Source of the DNA: Glandiceps talaboti
Taxonomy: Eukaryota > Hemichordata > Enteropneusta > Spengelidae
DNA: 64,000 bases
Direction: 5' to 3'
Assembly: GCF_964340395.1 (NCBI RefSeq)
Contig: NC_135571.1
Location: 9,833,940-9,897,939, forward strand
Below the pieces are notes generated by a model. That model was not told the origin of the DNA. It was given only the letters and a program-made list of their open reading frames with translations, and ran no database searches. Below are positions 47,413 to 64,000 of the stretch, one piece after another. A program made the position numbers and the translations under genes. The number at the start of each line of letters is the position of its first letter. The first letter of the stretch is position 1.

Positions 47413-47735
47413 GAATCATGGTGAATGGGGACGAGGAAGGGTCACAGGTTGAGGGCGCTCAGTAGAACTAACTCATGAAATTAATTAATAAGATCGTCAA
47501 TCATCGTATAGCTAGCAGGAGGTGGTTTATCGCTTTAGATAAAAACACACCAGATTTTAAAATCATCACTTTATTTCATGACACCATGTAGGGAAAAGAT
47601 ATCTTTGAAGAGAGCAAAGAAAGTAAACAGACAAAACAGAAATTTTTGTAAAGAAAGAAAGAATGAACATAAACAGTAAACAAAAACAACTATTTGTAAA
47701 CAAGTATAGCCAATTTCAAGCCCATGAGGTTCAAG
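47413..47735. mobile_element. Foldback element, partial (family of 12776-13238)
   Basis: Shares GAGGGCGCTC, CATGTAGGGAAAAGATAT, TTTTTGTAAAGAAAGAA and AACAAAAACAACTATTTGTA plus CAATTTCAAGCCC with the 12.8-13.2 kb element. The left arm is missing. Confidence 0.7.
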
Positions 47736-48539
47736 TGTCTATCCCATTAATCAAAAACTACCTATCACCTGATATCATCAGATTTAAAATTGATCTTAAA
47801 AGTCAACAGTCAGTACATTTTCCAGTATTAAAATTATATGTGACCTGTTGCGGATGACAATACATGGTTGGAAAATTTTCTTTTCATTTAGTGCACAATA
47901 TTTGTCTATACTTTCGACGAAGACTTATTGCACATGTTTCAGCATACATCTAGTGTTAGTGTACAAAACCTTACACGCCAGCCCCATCTCTAAGTGCATC
48001 TTTAGTCCAGTGTAGTATACCGCCACCGTAAAATAGTGCCGATGATAAAAATGGATAAATGTAGATTAGAACAGCACAAATTGCAGTATTACTTTTGGTA
48101 GGTACAAATGCACTTGTTTGTCATACAGTCATCAAGAAAGTGGATGTACGCGTGTTGTATGTTGCGTATGGCCACTTAAAGTGGGTTGCTAATAATTCAC
48201 TGCGCATACTTTTCTGTTATCGTCACTTCCGGTTCGAGTGTTCTAAAGGTAGATCAGGTCGATTTTCATTGTACCTTCGACTAGTTGAAGAATATTTGAA
48301 ACATTGATCTTTTCACTTTTAGGTACAACTAGGATATTATCTTCAATATTGTTCTGTTCACTCTTTATTTAAAGTATTACCCTTCAGTATAGCGCCCTCA
48401 ACAGTTCAACTTAATTCATATTCATATGCTACAAATTTCATTTTCAATTCATGTCTTCAAACATTTGTAATTTTTAGAAATAGTAACCCGATTAATTTTA
48501 CTTAGAATCCCAATGCTACAGGCTGGAAAATTAAAGTTA
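47736..48539. other. No gene seen; 3' flank of sulfotransferase gene
   Basis: AT-rich sequence between the foldback cluster and the polyadenylation signal of the sulfotransferase gene. I find no recognisable feature. Confidence 0.55.
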
Positions 48540-48545
48540 TTTATT
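48540..48545 (-). terminator. Polyadenylation signal AATAAA of sulfotransferase gene 1
   Basis: AATAAA on the minus strand, 81 nt past the TAA at 48626-48628. Position is right for a short 3' UTR. Confidence 0.5.
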
Positions 48546-48625
48546 TGTTGCCATTGACAACCCTCGGCGTCCAACTGATGGGTAAAACCATACATCCTAG
48601 ACACCATGTCCGTTTCAAGAACACT

Positions 48626-53791
<5,166 letters not shown>

Positions 53792-54835
53792 TCTAAATCC
53801 TCGTATAAATTACCTTATAACGCACTCAAGGTTGACCTCAACGTAGCTTAACAAGTGAAACGTTTAGAGAATCACATTCGAAAAGACCGTGTATGATTAT
53901 GGTACATATGTAGACATACACGCGAGTTTACTGTGTCATCACGTGTAAGCTTAGGTTATCGTCGGGTCAGCGTCACACAGTCACTCACTGACCCATATAT
54001 ACGAGTGACATAAGCCACCAGATATCTTAATTGATGTAAGGAAGTTTTCAGGAATTGCAGGAGAGAAATCAACTCTGGTCTGTAGCATAGGGACGCGCAG
54101 TACTTCTTATACCTTTTTCCTGTCTACAGGCTAAATATAGCAACGTTTTGACTTGAATATATTTCCCGTATTATTTGTCAGCAACATTAGAATCTGACTG
54201 ATATGTTTATATATTACATTACAGTGTTGTCACCATAGCAACGTAGCACTTGTGGCAGCAGTCGGATACCACAATCACAAAATAATCCAAGGGTATATAG
54301 CACAAGGAGGTAAAATAAATGTAACCCTCCCTAATTTCCAATTTCTAAAAGATGACCCCCACCCCATTGCGCCAGCACTCGTTGAATATTCCATAATCAA
54401 AGTATATTTCTAAAAGTTTTAATAAAGGCGGAACAAAGACGAGCCTGACTTGATCTTAGATGCACTTCTTTATTCTTAACTTAGGAGCCCAAAAAGTCAT
54501 CGCATTGATACTCAGTCTAAGTTCACAGTCTCTCTATATCAAAAATGGCAAAAACTCTGCTCATATGAGACCTACTATACACTGCACCGAAGCATTCTGG
54601 GAAATACCAAAAAGTATAGTATATATTGTTGGACTCTTTAACTGCTTCAAGCAATAGCCTCCGAGTCAGCATTATTGTTTACGCAGATTGGGAGCTCCTT
54701 AGTTTGTTTGTTTTCCCATAATTCCTCGTTCCAGTATACAGCAGACATATCTTATGTCAGATTTGCTACATTTGATCATTCTATTTCAAAGAGGCTGCAC
54801 GTCACGATACAGGGTTGGTCGTTCCTCAAGACGTT
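53792..54835. promoter_or_regulatory. Upstream region of sulfotransferase gene 1
   Basis: Must contain the proximal promoter on the minus strand. Patches (TGTGTCAT, GGTTATCGTCGGGTCA) resemble the sequence upstream of the isolated first exon at 57.2 kb (TGTGTCATGCCGGGTAATTT), so the duplication that made the two exons included upstream DNA. No certain TATA box. The distal part (54.2-54.8 kb) shows nothing. Confidence 0.4.
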
Positions 54836-54843
54836 ATGACTTG

Positions 54844-55000
54844 TGCATACATACATACATACATACATACATACATACATACATACATGTACGTGCATGC
54901 ATGCATGCATGCATGCATGCATACATACAATGTACATACATACATACATACATACATACATACATACATACATACATACATACATACATACATACAGAGG
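54844..55000. repeat. (CATA)n/(CATG)n microsatellite
   Basis: CATA units enclosing a GTGCATGCATGC core. Source of the artefact HTYIHTYI frames. Confidence 0.95.
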
Positions 55001-55506
55001 CAGACAAAACTATAATATTATATTCCCTTATAACTGACTGTAAAAAAATTGTTTTTCTGTGAGACTGTGAATGTGTATCCGTTATTTTTGTATGGTAGTG
55101 TGAATCCGACGGGTACATGTATTGTCACAGTTTTCTTACTTGTCTGTGGTATTGTAGTTGTACACATATCATACCTGTAGTATATATACTATATACCATA
55201 CCCGGGGTACCGCATGGTTCAGTCTCCCTATACTGTATGTGTTTCAACATAGACCCTACACGAGTGTTGGGTCTATGGATTCATTCGGTGTATAAAATCG
55301 ATTTTATGATAGACCGTACGGGGTGATCTATGGTTTATGATAACATTGACATTGACATTTTATGATATCTAGAAAGTTAAAGTTACATGTACATGTACGT
55401 GTATTGTTATACGCACTAGGTGAATGAAATGTGTTCATATTGGCACGCGATATTCAGACGGTGAATAGACACGTATAGTATGTTTTCTTGATGTATGTAT
55501 ACAGTA

Positions 55507-55580
55507 CAATAGACACCGTTGGAAAGATAAACAACAAGAAGACGGAGCCGCGTTGTTTATCTTTCCACTGGTGTCTATTG
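55507..55580. mobile_element. Tiny foldback element
   Basis: 74 bp. CAATAGACACC and AAAGATAAACAAC are mirrored by GTTGTTTATCTTT and GGTGTCTATTG, arms of about 29 bp and a loop of about 17 bp. Confidence 0.8.
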
Positions 55581-55620
55581 TGACAACGTCACAGGATGGC
55601 AGATTTTAGCCCATCTCACC

Positions 55621-55726
55621 CTAGTCTTGCTGCTAGACCCCTCGGGCTTTTCTGCTCACTGTCAAGGCGACGAAGGTCGCTAGTGAGGGCGACAACCCGA
55701 ACGCCTGAGGTCTAGCAGCTAGACTA
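55621..55726. mobile_element. Short foldback element
   Basis: CTAGTCTTGCTGCTAGACC and CTCGGGC, inverted as GCCTGAGG and TCTAGCAGCTAGACTA. Related ends occur at 61366-61542. Confidence 0.7.
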
Positions 55727-56253
55727 ATCTCGATCTCACCCTTGCTATAGACTAGATTAGGATAAAGTACACAAACTGTGTCGCCCCTTGCCAGGCTAGG
55801 TGGTGATAATACTGAGATAAAAGTACGGTAAAATTCGTTTTTTAAACGTTTACCGTCTCTTTGGAATGGTAACAGTTTTGCCCTACTGTGCAGTCACTAC
55901 TACATCCGCGGTACAGTAGTATGACTTATTTTTGGCTACTCGCTCCAACTATTTTTCTCCGTAATTAAGTTCTCCTCGTAATTTTGGCAAACTAGTTTGC
56001 ATATCATCTTCAGACCATGGAGGCTCCCCTTATACTTCCATGTGCAGGCATATGGTTTCTGACTTTGCTGGACTGATTTTACTTGAACTACAAAGGTCAA
56101 CCCAATTCACACCTTCTAAATCCCCTTTGTCTTACACTATCCGTTACTGATGAGACTTCAGCAGCAACTCAGACAAGGAGTTGGTTATCACCTGCTCCAC
56201 AAACTTTAATATTAGCTCCGGTAGAGGACTGCTAATCCTGTACATGTCAAACA
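55727..56253. other. No gene seen
   Basis: Ordinary intergenic sequence between foldback elements; I recognise nothing. Confidence 0.55.
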
Positions 56254-56470
56254 CAATCTGATTAAAATCCGATGTAGATGTCGGCTAATCGTGATTGCTA
56301 TTTTACCTTCGTTATTTTGCCTGAATTGACCTTCTTGGTACATGTTTACATTTTTTAGCCTGAGGCTAAAAAATGTAAATATGTACCAAGAAGGTCAATT
56401 CAGGCAAAATAACGAAGGTAAAATAGCAATGAACGATTAACTGACATCTACATCGGATTTTAATAGATTG
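56254..56470. mobile_element. Near-perfect hairpin element with 10-bp flanking direct repeat
   Basis: Ends CAATCTGATTAAAATCCGAT and ATCGGATTTTAATAGATTG, with an internal 67-bp arm pair (GCTATTTTACCTTCG... TTTTTTAGCC) separated by only TGAG. Flanked on both sides by ATGTCAAACA, a plausible 9-10-bp target duplication as in Mutator-type elements. The terminal sequence matches the element at 31080-31263. Confidence 0.85.
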
Positions 56471-57060
56471 ATGTCAAACACTGAGTCAACATTTTGACAG
56501 CTAGAGGCGGGGTGAAGTGTTCTTCTGACTATGAGGTCAAACAATGGAAATTTCAATTGTAAAGGTGTCCTCGTTTCAACTACAGCAGCTTTGCAAATTG
56601 TAAGCTTAAGGTTATCGAGACAACCACATAGGTGGGTCTTATTCAAGTGGTATGAACAGCAGCAATGAGCTGAAAGCCGCGTGCGTGTAGTGAAACTATC
56701 CTGGCTCACGCCAAGTGAAAAATCAAATGGAAAAAAATCACCTTGTGGTCCCTGAATACTTTATTTCACCTCTAGTGACCTTTAAACATATACTACCCCG
56801 GATTTTATCGAAAAGAACTTGTACTTGATGTACAATTTTCCAAATTTGGCCAATGTACATGATGTACGAATCATAAGCCTTAGGGGGAGGGGGGGGGTTG
56901 TCAGCTGCTGGTTTTTCAGTACATGTATATTGTACGCTTACATGAAATATTTGGTAGGTTGTGTAAATAAGTCCTGGTAGTTGTTTCAGGTCTTCTTACT
57001 TCTTGAGCTTTTGTATATTTTTCTTAATGCCCACTAAGGCCAGTTTTTAATGCTACATAC

Positions 57061-57220
57061 CTGATTTAGGGTACGTAATAACCCAAATATCGTCCGGTCT
57101 TACGTCAAATGTTTTGAGAGCTTCCAGACTAGATTCTGCCGCCATCCAGGGGAAATTGACTCCATCGTATGTGTGAGAGTCTGTATTGTATGTCCCGTCG
57201 GCCTTCTTTATTTGAAGCAT
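57061..57220 (-). CDS. Isolated sulfotransferase first exon (alternative or orphan)
   Basis: ATG at 57220, 53 codons plus one base, donor GTATGT. It is the same length and phase as exon 1 of the gene at 48.6-53.8 kb, and the protein differs at about a dozen positions (ends ITYPKSG versus VSFPKSG). The frame and donor are intact. No exon 2-6 copies lie between here and 53.8 kb, and the sequence toward 60.4 kb lies upstream of it. It could splice to 52095 as an alternative first exon of gene 1 with its own promoter (a TATTTATA-like site lies upstream near 57325), or be the remnant of a lost gene copy. Which one holds cannot be told from sequence. Confidence 0.75.
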
Positions 57221-58200
57221 CCTCGAATCTCAGTTCCTTCGACTTACAGGCAAGCTTGGGCTGAATGTAGCCGAACACACCGCATTTAGACAACTTGGCT
57301 CAAAATGACAATGGCTAATTATGTATAAATATGCATGAGTATTTGCTGTGTCATGCCGGGTAATTTTGTTGGGGTCATACTTGCGGGTATTGGAATTGCA
57401 CACGGTCTCGCTATAACCAAACAAGATACCTACATCTCCAACACCACAGGTCACAGGTCAATTCCTGAGAAAAAGACATTTAAATACATATGCCGAAAAT
57501 GATAAGTGTGGCTGCATCTATCAGACAATATCCATGACAACGTATCATTGTAAGATAAACTCATATACGATTACACCCATTCTTTTAATTTATAACTTTT
57601 GAAATGTTATTTCTTGAAATATGGTACAACAATTTTCACATTTTATCACTGAGAAACGTGTATTCTTTGTAGCTGACGTTCCTAAATTAAATATAGTTCA
57701 CAATGTATGGAAAATCTATAACGTGTTGCTTCACTTCACTGTGAGCATTTATAAACGGCGAGTTTTTTCTCTTTTTTCCGTGTAAAGAAACAACGTTAAA
57801 TTTTGACATTGCATGAATATGGCGTACTACAATGTAATGTATGCACAATCTCACAAATATAGCAAAACTCGTATGTAGTGGTCTGCGAACAGACGACACA
57901 CACACATCATGACTGTGCAAACACTCGTTTGTACACGGTCTAAGACTAAAACCATCGTATTGACTCGGAGCAAACACGACAGTGCCGTCAATTTGACAAT
58001 TTGAATAAACAGGGCCAACACACGAAGCATTTCGACCTCGCAATTGTCGTGTACAATAGAGTTTCTGCACTGCTGCAAACAACAGCGTCTTTACGTGCTC
58101 CGAGGAAAGTACATTAAGAGGTCAAAGTTCAAACGTCTACACGTAAATAAACGGTAAATAGTTTGACTAGAGAGTAATACACCTCGGGGGCAGTGCCAAT
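57221..58200. other. Upstream region of the isolated exon; no other gene
   Basis: Contains the presumed promoter of the 57.1 kb exon. The longest open frame (57687-58082, minus) has no ATG start and no recognisable protein features, so I do not call it. Confidence 0.5.
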
Positions 58201-58229
58201 GGCCAGCTCTGGTAGGGGTGTGTAACCAG

Positions 58230-58560
58230 CCTGAGTGTTGAAACCCCAGGCCCCATTTTAGACCCACTTTGACCAAAAATCAATACCCCATTTTAGACTA
58301 TTGCAGGTTTTTAAAAAGATGAAAGTTTAGACAAAATACATTTTCCTTAGGAGGCAACATTTTGGGACAATTAATGGCAATCCTGATTTAGTAAAGGACA
58401 ATTGCAATGGACCACATTTTTGACCAAGCAAAATGAAAAATAATGGAAAGAGAACTCCATTTTAGACTCTTCAGCTTGAAAAAAAAAACAGACCCCATTT
58501 TAGACCAAAGGGCTAGAAAACGCACCCCAAAGGGCAGCGCACATATACGTATACTCAAAT
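58230..58560. repeat. Irregular repeat of CCCCATTTTAGAC
   Basis: CCCCATTTTAGAC or close variants occur at about 58251, 58284, 58457 and 58492, mixed with TTTTGACCAA phrases. It reads like a degenerate tandem array. Function unknown. Confidence 0.6.
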
Positions 58561-58940
58561 AAGGGGAGGAGGGGGGGGGGGCAACACACATCTTACACAT
58601 CCTATCACGATCGCTGATTTACACCATGCAACGTTTTGTAAGACTTTGACAGAGATCCAACTCCGGCTTGGATCATCGAGAGTTTTCAGCAATGATAGAG
58701 CATGCGCAATGGCGGTTATAACGCTTAATACATATTCTTAGACTACCATTTTGTCTGTTTTATGGCCTACATATTTCCATAGCTTAAGAAATTTTCTCTC
58801 TTGTTAATTTTTATGTGAGACTTAACGACATCTTTTACTCGTGTGGTATTTTTTGTTTTTGATATTGTTTTATCTTGTGTTATGTGGATTACTATTTGTA
58901 TTAATGTAGATTACTGATCTCTGTTTATGTGATATTGGAG

Positions 58941-59273
58941 CACAGGGAGCTCAGGCTCAGTAAACACACAAACAAACAAATAAATAACAAAATAAATATA
59001 AATACATGAGTAAACAACAACAAAAAAACTAACAAACACTACCCCAAAAATAGTCACCAATGGAGAGACCCTATTTTTTATTTATTTATTTTTTTTTGGG
59101 GGGGGTAGTGTTTGTTTGTTTGTTGCTTATTCATGTATTTATCGGTTAATTTGTTTATATTTGTGATTGTTTGTTTGTTTGTTTCTCTGTTTGTTTGTTT
59201 GTTTGTTTGTTTACTTGTTTGTTTGTGTTTATTTGTATTTGTAAACAAAACTAAATGAGCATGAGCTCCCTGT
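58941..59273. mobile_element. Foldback element with CACAGGGAGCTCA ends
   Basis: CACAGGGAGCTCAGGCTCAG and TGAGCATGAGCTCCCTGTG are inverted. The interior is mirrored AAAC/GTTT repeats and CACTACCCC / GGGGTAGTG. Both flanks read TTGGAG, a short direct repeat that may be part of an 8-bp target duplication. Confidence 0.75.
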
Positions 59274-59417
59274 GGTTGGAGAACCATGTCACTTTAATGT
59301 CTTTTTATAAGGCGATAAGTTTATATTGAGTCTGACATTGTTACAATTCTTTGAGGAAATCTTATTATACAATTATTGCCTGCCTATAAGGGCGCTATAG
59401 CTAGTAGACGTCTATTA

Positions 59418-59990
59418 CCCAGGGACGATATCACGATGTTGCACAAGCTCATCAGTTTGCAAGGTACGCCGTGACAGGGCGCCCTCACACATCGGCCAAC
59501 CCCTCCCAGAGAGGTACCCAGGTGAGAGGAGGCCATTGAGGGCGGAACGTCACGACGTATCTTATTAATTACAGTCTAGGTCATCAGTAAGCGCACTTCG
59601 TTCGTTTAGGGGGGGGGGGGTCTGGCGTTAATGCGATTGCTGAACTTTATTTTCGCTCTTCTAACCAAATTTCGAAGGGAAAGTTTCACCCTTCATTGAT
59701 AACAGCTTTAATTTGTATTTACTACAGAGATGTTGATAATGTGATGATAAAATTTACTTCTAATGTGAGATACGGTGCTGGGTTTCTGGTAGTATTTTAA
59801 TGTGTTTATAATCACGTTTTTACATTACATCGACCGTAGTGCTGTGACCGCTACATATTTCATCATGGTTTACATCATATATGTACGTTTGATGTTGCAC
59901 TTGTGAATGTTCGTTTAGGGGGAGGAAGGGGGGGGGGTGACCTAAACGATGTTAGTTTGTTGAGCTTGTGCGACATCTTGCGATCGTCCC
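59418..59990. mobile_element. Non-autonomous Harbinger-like element, longest copy
   Basis: Left end (after CCCA) GGGACGATATCACGATGTTG with CACAAGCTCA; right end TGAGCTTGTGCGACATCTTG with CGATCGTCCC; flanked by TTA at 59415-59417 and 59991-59993. The right 400 bp match 17041-17406; the left part matches 4385-4530. No transposase frame. Confidence 0.75.
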
Positions 59991-60409
59991 TTATATGTAG
60001 CAACTATTTCCCGTGTCTGAAAACATGAGGAGTAATTTATGGCATTTACTAGGCAATAAGTGTTTTATAGCACATTCTCAGGAATATGTTCTTCCAACAG
60101 TCAAGGCAAATTCCCGATAAGACGTCCATGCTACATGTCTTGAATATTACCCTAGGGAAAACGGAATGTGACTAGAACCCACTATATGTAAATTGAGGTC
60201 ACTATGTCCATACCACGTGATACGTGTAAGCCAGTCTCCGAAGGCTATATGAAAACGATGTGTTATAAACTAGTCAGCATGTATAGATATAATCAGCTCT
60301 TGCTTCAATTTAACAATAATATTCATAGAACGAGCGATATGTTCACGTTTTTCCAAGTTTACTCTAGCTATGGCCATTGATGGTCATGCTTATATCCGGG
60401 TACCACACT

Positions 60410-63581
<3,172 letters not shown>

Positions 63582-63905
63582 CTGGAAGACAATAGCAAAG
63601 ACACTTAACACTTGTGAGATATTATTAAGAATTGACTATTGTAAAATAGGAGACAGCGATGTTTGATAGAATAGCTATGATGATAATATGTCATGGAATA
63701 CCATGCTAAATAGGGAGCAGCGATGTTTTAATAGAATGTATAGAATAGCTATGGTGATACTCTAGGTGACTGTGATAGTTACTGTAGAAGGCTTGACAAT
63801 CAGGTAGATATGCCATAAGAGTAATTCAGTGGACAAACTTACGTGTATTAACTTAGGTTCTGGTCAGCCATTTTTACCTCCCGTAAGGGAAGGTACTGCT
63901 ATGCT

Positions 63906-63906
<1 letters not shown>
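63582..63906 (-). other. Sulfotransferase gene 2 intron, no exon found
   Basis: Searched for the exon carrying the catalytic histidine (CHVPPxxLP type) on the minus strand and did not find it. A short imperfect direct repeat (ATAGGAGACAGCGATGTTT / ATAGGGAGCAGCGATGTTT) occurs at 63646 and 63710. Confidence 0.6.
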
Positions 63907-63962
<56 letters not shown>

Positions 63963-63963
63963 G
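63907..63963. repeat. (GTCT)n microsatellite
   Basis: About fourteen GTCT units near the right edge. Confidence 0.95.
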
Positions 63964-64000
63964 AGACGATAAATAGGCCATATCTTAGAATTCGTATATT

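Noticed and set aside
57687-58082. 131-codon minus-strand frame
   Set aside because: Its first codon is TTG, it contains no ATG-led domain and no recognisable family, and an overlapping frame is equally open; chance length in cysteine-neutral sequence is plausible.

Overview
This window is nuclear DNA of an animal. The genes are split by GT-AG introns, there is abundant microsatellite, foldback-element, SINE, LINE and Penelope-like sequence, and the protein families are metazoan (AKIP1, cytosolic sulfotransferases, a somatomedin-B 7TM receptor of Methuselah/family-B type). That receptor class, the AT-rich composition and the repeat style suggest an invertebrate bilaterian (invertebrate deuterostome or lophotrochozoan). 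I cannot name the species.

Layout. 0.5-3.0 kb: minus-strand 5' exons of an unrecognised, glycosylation-site-rich secretory protein that runs off the left edge. It is divergent from the complete five-exon AKIP1 gene (plus, 3764-10524), whose introns carry three foldback elements, one half element, a Harbinger-like fragment and a large minisatellite. 10.8-15.9 kb: no supported gene, several foldback elements. 15.9-27.6 kb and 33.0-45.9 kb: two direct copies of one segment, each holding a 37-bp satellite array downstream of a minus-strand somatomedin-B plus 7TM receptor gene. Copy A is intact by my reading. Copy B has a 1-nt frameshift in a homopolymer. 27.6-33.0 kb between the copies: a decayed LINE, a decayed Tc1/mariner transposon and simple repeats. 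48.6-53.8 kb: a complete six-exon cytosolic sulfotransferase gene (minus). 57.1 kb: an isolated intact sulfotransferase first exon. 60.4-63.6 kb: the last four exons of a second sulfotransferase gene, continuing off the right edge.

An unusual RNA signal lies at the 3' end of the Penelope-like element in intron 2 of receptor A. It is a minimal hammerhead ribozyme motif (23963-24005), with a diverged inverted copy at 24132-24173 that shows a compensatory base-pair change. Comparing the two duplicated segments also gives an empty-site/filled-site pair for a Harbinger-like element (TAA target) with a second foldback element nested inside it.

The protein genes show no obvious shared pathway. The two sulfotransferases and the two receptors are local tandem families. 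All exon boundaries were derived by eye from splice consensus and codon phase; no search or alignment program was run.
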